Below are positions 1 to 10,300 of a DNA stretch of 64,000 nt, piece after piece. The DNA is from Vitrella brassicaformis (taxonomy: Eukaryota; Sar; Vitrellaceae). A program made the position numbers and the translations under genes. The notes beneath the pieces were generated by a model. That model ran no database searches, had not been told where the DNA came from, and saw only the letters and a program-made list of their open reading frames with translations. The stretch is taken from NCBI GenBank assembly GCA_001179505.1, contig CDMY01000227.1, positions 582,682-646,681 on the forward strand, read 5' to 3'. Position 1 is the first letter of the stretch. Every line of letters starts with the position of its first letter.

Positions 1-3000
1 GGGAGGGCAGGGCAGGGGGCTCTCTTCTGGCGGCCATACGCGTGTGTGTGTGTATATATGTCAGCCACCTGCCAACCCACCTTGTGCAGGCACATATCGA
101 TGAACTCGCGCAACTCGGTGCTGAACTTGTCCGGGTACTGAATGCAGACAGACAGACAGACAGACAGACGTCCCGTGCGTTGCGTCTGGTGTGTGGTTGG
201 CCACGTATGTATGTGTGTGTGTGTCTGTGTGGTTGGTCAAGTACCTGCTGTCTGAGGTTTTTGATTGCCTCTTTCTGCGCGTCCTCGTCGGGATCGGCCT
301 TGAACGGCGCGTGCGATGACTGGTCATCACACACACACACACACACAAAACACACATGGATGAATCGGTGTGTGTGGCGGTGCATCTGTGGGTGCGTACA
401 CAGAGTTCGTATGCGAGTACGCCGAGTGCCCATATGTCGGCCTCAGCACCATAACGCTCCTTGCGCAGCATCTCGGGCGGGATGTAGTCTGAAGCAATGA
501 AATGAAAGAAACGAACAGCTCTTCTTCATCTAGTCTTCTGTGTGTGTGGAGGGGTGTGGTGCGGTGTTGACCTGCGGTGCCGCAGAATGTCTTGCGGCCG
601 CGGGGCCGGGCGCGCGAGTGGTCCGACCAGCCGAAGTCAGCCTGATGCATCAAGACACACACCAAGACACACATCAAGAGAGCGGCTTGGTCTGCATGGG
701 TGTGTATGTGTTTATGTGTGTATTGTTTGTGGGTATTGATTATGATGTGTGCTACGAGTTTGAGGCAGTGCATCGATTTCTGAAGGATACACACAGGCAG
801 GGAGGCGTGTGAGCCTGTGCTTGTGTCATGTGTTGTTGGCGGCATGTGTGTATTCAGTGCCGACCCCGCCATCGAACGAGCCTACGAGGATGTTCTCCTG
901 CAGCCGACACGTGCACACAGCCTAGCCTTGGGAGAGAGTGCTGTGCTGCGCTGTGTGATGCATTGTGGTGGTCTGGTCTTGTTACTGTCTGTCTGTCTGT
1001 CTGCCTTTGTATTGTGCGTACTGGTTTGATGTCTCTGTGGATGATGTGTTTGGAGTGGAGGTACTTCAACGCCCAGATGATCTGCTTCATGTACCTAAAC
1101 TCAACACAACACACAACACACAAGACGTCCCCTCGAGTGTGTGCCTGTGCGTCTGTGTGTCTCTGTGTGTGGTGCCCATCCATCCATCCATCCATCCATT
1201 CATCAGGCTGACCCGGCGGCCTGGGTCTCTCCGAGTCCGTCGGCTGGTATCTTGTGGAAGAGGTCGCCGTCGGGCATGCACTCCAACACCAAGTAGATCT
1301 TCTTGTCGTCCCAGAAAAACGTCAACATGCTACACACACACACACACACACACATCGACATATATGGGCACACAGGGGGAGGGAGGGAGGGAGGGAGGGT
1401 GAAGTGGGTGTGAATGGTTCTGCGGGTGTGGGTGCGATACCGGAGTATGTTTGGGTGTCTGAGGTGCCCCTGATTCTCTATCTCTACGACTACGTTCTTC
1501 TCCGCGCCCTCCCTGATGCCAACCAACCAACCACACACACGCCCAGACACAGAGAGGGAGGGAGGGAGGGAGGGGGAGAGAGGGGTGTATGTGTGTGGTG
1601 CGTGTGTGTTGTCCTTGTGTGCCAGCTGACATACGAGATGATCTGCGACTTGGTCATGATTTTGATGGCCACGATGTAGCCCGTGCGGCGCTCGCGACCA
1701 ACGTACACCGCACCGTAGCGGCCGTCACCCTACACACAAGTCAACGCACGAGACACATCCGCCCGTCCATGTGTGCATTTGTGTGTGTGCGCGCGAGTAC
1801 CAGTTTGCATCCTACGTCGAAGTCCTGCATGGTCCAGCGGCCCTGCGGGTCGCAGTGTATCATGTCCGCCGACGCCACGCTGTCAGACATCTGGCCGGGG
1901 GTCGCATACAGGTGGCCACCCACACGCGACTGCAACGAACTCCCTACACCGCTGCACAAACGACACACACATACACACACACACACACACACGAAACCGG
2001 CCGAGAAAGGGCTGCTGGATGGATGGATGGATGGGCTTACGCACCCAGCGGCTGCAAAGGCAAAGAGGGGTAGGGCGGAAAGAGGAAGAGATGGAAAGTT
2101 TGTCGATGGGTGTGCGGTGCGTTTGTGTGTTGGTCGGTCATGTTATATGTGCGTACGTCTGGTCATGTCGCATATCTTTTTGATGGCGCCGCTGATGTGT
2201 TTGAGCAGCTCCGGGCCCACCTCGTCGCACACGACACCCATCGGCAGACCCATCTCACGCAACATGTGGTGACTGCACCACATCACATCACATCACATCA
2301 CATTTGTCCATCCATGTGTATGTGTAGGAGTGTGCGTGTGTCTTCCTTTCCATTCCATATCCTACTTGCGATCTCTGTCCAACTCTGCCTGCGACTGAAC
2401 TCACACACATAGACACACACACACAGGGAGGAAAAGGCCAGGCCATCCTATTTATTTGTGGCTGGAGATGTGTGTGTGCTTGATAGATCCATCCATCCAT
2501 CCATCCAAACGTCCGCACCTGTGCTAGGTAGATGATGCCGATCTTGGTCTGCCCCCTCTGCACCGAAGGCATGCCCTTCAACTTCAACCACTGCACCCAA
2601 CATCCATCCAACCATCCATCCATCCATTCTCTCTCTCTCTCTCTCTGACTGTGTGTGGTGAGGCGGTATCCATCTGATGTGTGTGCATCGTATCGTGCCT
2701 GGTCCTGTAGGATGCGTTTGAGGGGCTCGTCTTTCTGCTCCTGGACGGCGGCCAGCTCCTTCTTGTTGAACAGCAGCTTGTTCATCGCCTGCCGGTCCAG
2801 CACCAAAAAGATGGCGTACGGCGGCTCCGACAGACCCAGGCTCTTCACCACCGGCTCCAACTCACACGGAGGATCTGATGCAGCAACCACACACAGCACA
2901 CAGCACACAACACACACATACATGGCGCCAATGCCGAATGGCGTCCTCTCTCCGTGGCCATCCCATCCTTCCCTCCATCTCTCCCGCACCCACCGATCTG

Positions 3001-3225
3001 TGCGGACTTTATCCGGAGTGCCAGCTCTCTGCTGATGGCGAACGTGACGTCGTTCTTGACGGCTGCCGTCCAGACTTCCGTCGCTCGGCCGCCGATGTGG
3101 CACGCCAGACCCACACCGTGGCGCACGCCGCTGCCAAATGCGGCTGGAGGACGATAACCTGAGCCTCCCAACACCGGAGGCACTCCAGACACCGGAGGCA
3201 CTCCAGATGCCGACGACGCAGCCAT
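1..3225 (-). CDS. Aurora-like Ser/Thr protein kinase with novel N-terminal extension (3' end cut by window edge)
   Basis: Protein kinase of the Aurora type, expected to act in mitosis or cytokinesis. My model has 18 exons on the minus strand (2994-3225, 2699-2874, 2519-2590, 2366-2394, 2157-2272, 2045-2051, 1801-1951, 1631-1729, 1441-1508, 1213-1329, 1022-1094, 865-897, 756-779, 572-641, 400-488, 245-319, 81-137, 1-26) and all phases agree. About 250 residues of unrecognised N-terminal sequence precede the kinase domain. Visible kinase motifs in order: glycine loop GDGRYGAVYVG, VAIK lysine, HLRHPNIL, HRDIKPEN, ADFGWS, T-loop GRKTFCGT, then DYIPPEM and ADIWALGVLAYEL. ADFGWS followed by DYIPPEM is the Aurora signature. 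Aurora identity is firm; the N-terminal extension is of unknown role. The exon 2 donor is modelled as GC (CAG|GCACG) because no GT donor fits the phase. The start is the ATG of MAASSASG. The C-terminal end of the kinase lies outside the window. Confidence 0.85.
2045..2051 (-). other. 7-nt microexon of the Aurora-like kinase gene
   Basis: Read on the minus strand this is CCGCTGG, preceded by a pyrimidine-rich acceptor ending in tttgcag and followed by the strong donor gtgcgtaag. The previous exon ends in phase 1 (AGA C) and the next one must be entered in phase 2. Seven bases supply exactly that shift, and joining the exons directly gives an in-frame stop. Confidence 0.65.
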
Positions 3226-4109
3226 AATGGCGACGGGCAGCACTTCAAACTGGCGCAGATCCCGGCGAGGTTGTGGATTCTTGGCCGAGCGAAGATGGGC
3301 AGATCTGTGCACCGATTTATACATAAAAGAGTTGAGGAGGCAGACAGACAATTACACGCACCCCATTCCACACGGATGCAGCCAATGACTGGTCCGTCCC
3401 CACACGCACATGCAATCCACAATATGCACACACATGGGCACATGCACTGGCAGACCCGGAGCCACTCACAGATTGAGAGATGCCCTACAAGAGATCTGCG
3501 CACATCACAGAGATAAATACGTACATGACCGACCTCCAACCAGCCAACACACGGCGTCGGTACATTGATCACATTCCCTCCCTCCCTCCCCCCCCTCCCC
3601 CCATGCCACACGCACACAGCCACCCACCACCTCATCGACCACACTCACACAGGCATTACAGAGAGCCGAAAGCACAAGGCAGGCCGCGACGACACAACCA
3701 CACAAACCTGACTTACACACGCGCACCGGGAGCCAACAGCCGAAACGAAAGCTCAGTTAATCAACACACACATCAGCCAACAGCAACGAATGAATGAACC
3801 GACAAACAAAGCAAGAGCGCTCAGCCGACGGTGCTGTGCTGCCAGCCTCCCTTCTGACTAATGGGGTGGCCAAGCTACCTTCTGCACTATGGCTCGACGA
3901 GCGCCTTGCGCACCTGCCTGCTCGGTTGCTGGCTGCATTGACTAATGCCACGCACGCACACGCTGCACCACAAATGACCTACCAGCCAACACAGCACAGC
4001 TCAGCCCAGCCAACACCTCCCTCCCCAATCTTCCCATCCACACACAAAAAAAAGAAAAAATAATACAGCGACACACATCGCACAAACACTAGCAGCACGG
4101 CTGAACCCA
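3226..4109. other. Spacer between two minus-strand genes
   Basis: Holds the presumed promoter of the kinase gene, CA-rich simple sequence and a C/CT-rich tract near 3575-3603. I see no convincing coding exon on either strand. Confidence 0.5.
3316..3321 (-). promoter_or_regulatory. TATAAA-like element upstream of the kinase gene
   Basis: The minus strand reads TATAAA about 90 bp upstream of the proposed kinase ATG. Position would suit a core promoter with a short 5' leader, but a six-base match is weak evidence. Confidence 0.25.
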
Positions 4110-4663
4110 TCAAGAGCATTCTCCAGGCTTGACGTCACAGCACGACTGCTCATAATACAGCCTCACGAGCTGGCAGTTCCTCGGCTCACTCAGCAGCCCG
4201 CCCTCCGTGCACGAGCAGTCGGCCTGCACCTCATACTCCTGGATGCACCGCCGCGCGCAGCCCTCCGACTGTTGCTCCACTGGCCAATCGACGATGCCCT
4301 CCGGACACACCCCCGTCATCCGTGCGTCGGCGCAGATCCGTGCGCAGGCGTCGAACCGCGCCGAGTTGATGTGGTCGAGGCACGCTGCTGGGCCGTCGAC
4401 GTGGACGTGCAGTGCGCAGTGAGGGCAGAGCTGCTGCTGCTGCGTCGTGCTGCCTCTGAAGGAGGGGCGGTGCTGCGGGACCTCGTCCACTGTCACTGGA
4501 CCATCTCCCTGAATGTGTAGCCACACGACGCACGACAGACGTGACACTGTGCTGTTTTGTGCTGTGCGCGAGATTGTGGTTGTGACTCACTCACCGAGCC
4601 CGAAGCACTGAAGGCGAGGACAGCCAAAAGGACGGCAAGAAGGTATATTTCTCTCACAACCAT
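4110..4663 (-). CDS. Small secreted cysteine-rich protein
   Basis: Two exons (4595-4663 and 4110-4508) join in phase 0 at a GTGAGT donor and a TTCAG acceptor to give about 155 residues. Residues 1-20 or so are a classical signal peptide (MVVREIYLLAVLLAVLAFSA). The mature part has about 16 cysteines, including LCPHC, DACARICAD, CARRC, DCSCTEGG and SCCD, spaced as in disulphide-knotted extracellular proteins. No family is recognised. The upstream in-frame TTG is not a credible start, so the ATG at 4663 is used. It is probably secreted or lumenal; function unknown. Confidence 0.65.
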
Positions 4664-6237
4664 CCGTGCCAGTTTCGATGCGAAGCATGCCGAAGCCAAG
4701 ACACCCGTTCTCGGATGCGGTCACCGGACGGAAAGAAAGAGGCCGCGGTGTGAGCCGCTTTCTGCCTGGCGCTCAACGCGCCTTCACATCATTCGCAGTT
4801 GCATTCAGGGAGGGAATAGCAGCATACGGAAAACCGAGGGAAGATCCATTCCGTTTGTTTCACGCTGCACGAACTCGGGCAACCTTCGATGCGTGAAACC
4901 GCTCTCTCAGAGGAGGACACGGCGTGTGGTTCCAGTCATCTGCGTGGATGAACACGGTGATCATCCAAACACACACACAGGCACACAGACAGGCAGGCAG
5001 GCAGGCAAGAGACACCCAAACAGACGTGTCGCGCCCGCAGCGACAGTCAGCCAAAACCTCAGTCGGGTTGTCCACATCAATCAATCCGTCATGAACCATT
5101 GCAGGCAGGCAGGCAGGCAGGCAGGCAGTACGTCGACACACGTAATACATGTCGGAAAATCAGGTTCGTTCATGCAGACAGACAATCCCAGCCAGCAGTA
5201 CAATCCATTCCAATCAGGCGTCGTACACAGACTGTCAAATACGGCGCATCCACACACACATACGTCCTTCCTTCTGCACATACATAGCATTCACACAGTC
5301 CGTACACATAAAAACAACCCGCTTGGAACGAACAACACGCACACAAAACGCCCACACGCAACCCCTCCCTCCCCCCCTCCCGTCTGAATGCATTGCATGC
5401 ACGGAACAGGATGGCACGGAGGCCGCGTGTGTGGCATATGTATGTATGCCAGCGCAGTGGTCACACAGAGCCTCACGAGGATGGATGCACCACCATGGAT
5501 CATCAAGGCAGCCAGGCAGGCAGGGCGGCAAGGCGGCAGGCAGGCAGGATTGGATAGGATGGGGGGTCAAAGGAAAAGCGTGGCAAAGCATTCATTCAGG
5601 CAGGGCGACTCATCCAGGCAGGTAGGCCGTGAATTCTGTCTCAATCACGATGGATAGATAGCCATTCATTCAAAAATGCGACCAAGTGTGTGATATCCAC
5701 TCACACAACACAAGTGTGGTGTGGTGCGGTGAGTGTGTCAGTCGGCATGAGCGAGTGAGTGAGTCCTGGCTTTCCCTCCCTCCCTCCCTCCCTCCGTCTC
5801 TCTACCGCATCACCGCGCGTATACGGCTGGCCGCTTGGTTCCACACACAGCGCGGCACAGCACAGGTATGTATGTGTTATGGCGTGTCACGGATCCGTCA
5901 AGCGGGCGCTGGCACCGCCGGTAAAAAGCATGCAAGTGCCGCACACCCGACGGACCGACGGACGGACGGATGTGCCTGCCTACATTACGTACTGACTGTA
6001 CAGCTGCTGTGTGTCACACATGTGTGCGCATCTCATGGATACGGACGGACGTGAACGGATCTCTCTCGCTCGGTCGCTCCCCCCCTCCCCTCCTCCCTCC
6101 GTCTGTTCCCCCGCCCTCACACCAACACCCCATTGCCCGACAAACAAAACACGCACAGATACATACATACGCATATGAAGAGAGCACCCACCCCCCATGT
6201 GTCAGGCTGGCACCCTGTCTGTCTGGCTAAGTCGCTG
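4664..6237. other. Long repeat-rich spacer
   Basis: About 1.6 kb with CA, CAGG, GCAG and CTCC simple repeats. Open frames here, including a 276-codon plus-strand frame, are low-complexity Thr/His/Arg-rich translations without protein character. No gene is called. Confidence 0.55.
5101..5128. repeat. CAGG tetranucleotide tandem repeat
   Basis: Seven consecutive copies of a GCAG/CAGG unit. A second shorter run lies near 4990-5008. Confidence 0.8.
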
Positions 6238-7188
6238 TCACTGGTAGATTCTCGTTCGAATGAAAGAGCCGGGCGTGAGGACCAGCGTGTTGACCAGAAT
6301 GGCCAGCTGCTTGTCGGCCTGCGTGTGAGCCTGCCCCTGGTCGCCGTCGGAGTCGCTGTGCACCGACCCGTGTGTGGGTGAGGTGTGCTCGCTCGATTTG
6401 CTGCTGGTGGTCGACGCCCGCGAGAAGCCGCCGCCGCCCTCCTTGTCCTCCTCCCAGGTCGTACTCGAGGGGCTGCCGAACACAAACGTGAAGCTGCAGC
6501 GAGCCTGAGAGCGAAACAAACACACAACAACCAACAGTCATGAAGAACACGCCACTCGGTTGTGTTGTGTGTCTGTGTATGCGTCTAGATGAGATGTACC
6601 TCTGATATGTATTTGTCGTCCGTGAATAGGAGGTTGCAGTGGCCCGAGTAGGCGGTTGCTCTGCCGAGGTCCGTGAGGTCGCTCTCACTCACATCAGACG
6701 ACACCAGAACCTCAACCTGACACACAACACAACAAAAAACCGACACACACCACGTCAACACGACCGACACGCACATGTACAGGCAGGCAGCTTCGGTCAC
6801 GTACGTCACCTTGGTCTGGTTGAATAGTTCTTGGAATGCCAGCATGATGTTGCCATTTCCCTTGTGCAGGCCAGCCGACGCCGACTTGCCGTCGGGAGGG
6901 ATGTTGAGGATGAGCGAGGACGAGTCGCTGTACAGCTCCGACACGGCCGACGCGTCGCCACTCTCCACGGCACACTTCCACTGCGCAAGCACTGATGAAA
7001 TGCCGTCGCTGCGCTGCATATATACACACCCACACGTACAGCCACACGAATGAGAGAGAGAGATTGATTGACTGGCCTCTCCTCTCGGTCTGTATCCTCT
7101 GACTGACCTGTGCAGGCTTAGGCAGCCGAGTGGTGCTCTTCGCCTCGGGGTCGGACTCCGTGAACGACTCCATTACCTCGCCCACCAT
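6238..7188 (-). CDS. NTF2/SnoaL-like fold protein
   Basis: Four exons (7108-7188, 6810-7013, 6600-6716, 6238-6504) with matching phases give 222 residues. Residues about 28-140 look like a SnoaL/DUF4440-type NTF2-like domain. There is an N-terminal helix with QWKCAVESGDASAVSELYS, then an ILNIPPDGK strand region, KGNGNIMLAFQELF, a strand VEVLVSSDVS, and YSGHCNLLF followed by ARCSFTFVFG. In such proteins the first helix carries the W.....GD pattern seen here. The C-terminal 70 residues are Ser/Thr/Gly-rich and probably disordered except for the last helix. The fold assignment is inference; no catalytic role can be read off. It shares a 170-bp divergent spacer with the CFAP65 gene. Confidence 0.6.
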
Positions 7189-7358
7189 CACAAAAACGCG
7201 GAAATGAGATGCCCTCTCAACCAATGCCTCTTCGCCTGTATTCCTGTGCTCGGGAATAGGGCGAGGAAAAAAGTAGGCAAACCTCACAGGAATTTCGAGC
7301 GCGATCTTTTCCAGACAGAGTGGGGGCGCCCCCAGTCTTTTTCCTCGGGCCGCAAACA
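7189..7358. promoter_or_regulatory. Divergent promoter region, NTF2-like / CFAP65
   Basis: Only 170 bp separate the two start codons, so both 5' leaders and core promoters must lie here. No TATA box is evident. Confidence 0.5.
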
Positions 7359-10300
7359 ATGGAGGCCATGGATGCCAGCATCGAGCTCAAGCCGCAGCTT
7401 CAGAACCTGCCCTCTGGTGGTAGTGAAAAAGGTGAATGCAGGGCAATCGAGCGACCGATGACGCGTTTCGAGCGTTCGCAGTCCTATGGTGGGTGGGAGG
7501 ATACACAAGTAGCAAGTGTCTGTCGTGCACGCAACGTTCACCAACCAACGGCTCGCTCGTCATCATTGGTGAACGTTGCGTGTACGAGGTGCTCCATCAT
7601 CCTTACGCACAGAGTGGCCACGTCACTGGATTTCTTCCCTTGGTTTTTCCCTTGCAGGCATCGACTGTGAGGATGAACTTATATGGCAGAACTGGACGGT
7701 CGGCGGTGAGGTGAAGAAGCGGCTGGTGATCCGGAATGTCAGCCTGGTCACCCAGACAGTGCAGTACAAAGTGCCCAAGACCAAGCTCTTCAACATGGAC
7801 TTCCCCCAGACTATCAAGCTGCCGCCCGGGATGGAGAAGGTCCTCATCGTGGCCTTCAGGCCCATCATGTACCAGCCGTACGTCGACTCAATCGAAATCA
7901 TCACCAAGAAGGGCACCTTCCACGTGGCCGTCAAGGTAGGCACTCATGCATTCATGGGGTCGAATGGCTGTCGGTGCATCCCTGTGTCTGCCGGCCAGGC
8001 GCTTGTGAGGGAGGCTTCCCTCACCGTCCCAGAGGGCGTGGATTTCGGTCTCTGTCCCGTGAACGAAGTGACGTCCGTGCCCATCTACGTCTACAACACG
8101 GGCACCCTCCCCTGCCGCTTCCGATGGCACTCCCTCCCTCCATTCTCTGTCTCCCCAGCGGCCGGCTGCGTGCCCGTCAGGGGGGCCGTCGAGTGCACCG
8201 TGTCCTTCACGCCGGACCGAGCATCGGTTTACGACGCGACGGTCACTTGTCACGGCCGTGCTGATGACGGCACAGATGTTGATGTGCTGGAGATCGAGGC
8301 TCACGAAGAGGGCCAAGGAGGCCTGTTGCGGCAGATGGGTGTGACGGGCATCGCCAAGGTGGCTCACTTGAAGCTGCCCCGCAGCGCCGCGCCCGAGATC
8401 CATTTCGGGTGTGCAGCCCCGGGGGTGCGGCAGGAGACCAAAATGTTGGTGCAGAACACAACACCCGTGAGGACGTCGTTTGAGGTGTGCGCCGCGTCGG
8501 GCCCTCATGAGATCGCTCCCCTGCCTCCTTTGCCCTTTCGTGTGACCCCTACACGGGGCGTCATCCCTCCTGAGGGCACTCTCGAGCTGAAATTCGCCTT
8601 CCAGAGCTGGACGGTCGGGGAGACATCGCGGCAGAGATTCCAGGTGGATGCGCCCCAGAATAATCAGTGGAGAGTGCTGTCGGCATCCGTGTGTGTGTGT
8701 GTGTGTGCCCAGGTGCGGATGAAGAGCGGAGTGCCTCTCTGTCTCACGTGTGTGGGGCACATCGACCCCCACCCCGTCACCATTTCGACACCCAAGCTCT
8801 CATTCGGCGACGTACCGACCGGCAAAAGGGTCGGCATACCTACCGAGCGCATGCCTATCATTACTAGTCTTTCTCTGCCTGCCTGCCTGCCTCTCTGCCT
8901 GCCTTGCAGACGTCCCGTGTGTTTCAGCTGGAGAACGGCAGCCCGCTGCCGCTGCCGTACCACTTTCCCCAGATGGACCCCGCTGGCACGTCTGTCTTCT
9001 TCCTCGACCGGCCCTCGGGCGTCGTTCCGGCCTCCTCCTTCATCAACATGACCATGTACGGCTGGCCCACCGCGGCAGCCAACTACTTCAAAAGGTTCTA
9101 CTGTCTCGTCAAGGGTACCGAGGGGCCGCTGACCCTCGATGTCGTCCTGACCTGCTTTGATCCCGCTCCCAATGCGCCCAGCCGCCCGGCGCCACTCGCC
9201 ATTAGCCATGTGTGGTCCTTCCGGTGAGTAGCGGGGGAAAGAGCGCTCCGGCTGGCCGTCACGTGTGGATGTTTGTTTTCCCATGTGTGAAGTAAGATGC
9301 AGCTTGGCGGCCAGAGAGAGTTCCCGAAGGACGTGCCGCCGCCTGAGAGAGAGGGCGAGACGGCGGTTGTGGCGCCACCTGAGGAGACCCCCACTGCCCT
9401 TTACATGGACCTGCTGCTCGATGACGCTTCATCTCTTAGGTGCATCACCTGGACCGATCATGGGAAAAAGACATACAACGTTGATTGCATTGCTTTCTGG
9501 CTGGTGTGTGTGCGTGTAGGGACATATGTGTGTCGCCTGATGTGCTCGACTTCGGTTCCTGTTCGCCTCTGACCATGTCACAGCCACGTGTCGTCACGGT
9601 GGCCAACCAGACGTCGCAGAAGGTGTCGTGCGTGTGGCTCATCCCAGAGCAGACAAAGCCGCCGCTCGACAAAGGCGATGCGGCGCCCTTCGTGGTGCTC
9701 CCGGAGCAAAAGGACATCCTGCCGCACTCAAGCACGGACTTCAAGTCAGTGAGCCACTCTGCATATCAGCACGGCAAAACTCACACACCATCAATCCAGC
9801 CAGCCATTCGTCTTGTGTCTCTCTGTCTGATGAAGGGTGTGCTATCGGCCGTCAGCCGTGGGCACCTTCGACACCGCCCGTCTGGAGGCCAACGTGTACC
9901 CCAAGGTCAACCGCTCCTTTCGTTTGGTGGACGCGCACCGGTTCACGCCTCCTTGGTCGGCCGGCTGCCTCGCCATGGGCAACTCCTTCGTCGCGGGGGC
10001 GAACAAGTACGTGCCGCACAGCGAACTGTCCGAGACGGCCATCCGATTCAGGCCATGTGCCATTGGTCCGTGAACGGCGTGAATGGGTGTGTGGGTGGGT
10101 TTGTGAGCCTTCCGCTCAGAAGGCAATGGTCATGGTGTTGTTGAGTGGATGTTGTTTTGTGTGTGCGCAGGTGAGGGGCGGTATCACGTGCTGCAGCTGC
10201 GCAACCAGTCGGACACGCCAATGTCGTACCGCTTCCGGGACGCTCAGCTGGCGGCCAGGCTCCCGTCGACGGAGGACGAATCGGCCCTCCCGCCGTCAAA

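Noticed and set aside
4557-5387. 276-codon plus-strand open frame
   Set aside because: Low-complexity Thr/His/Arg translation of CA and CAGG repeats, overlapping exon 1 of the secreted protein on the other strand.
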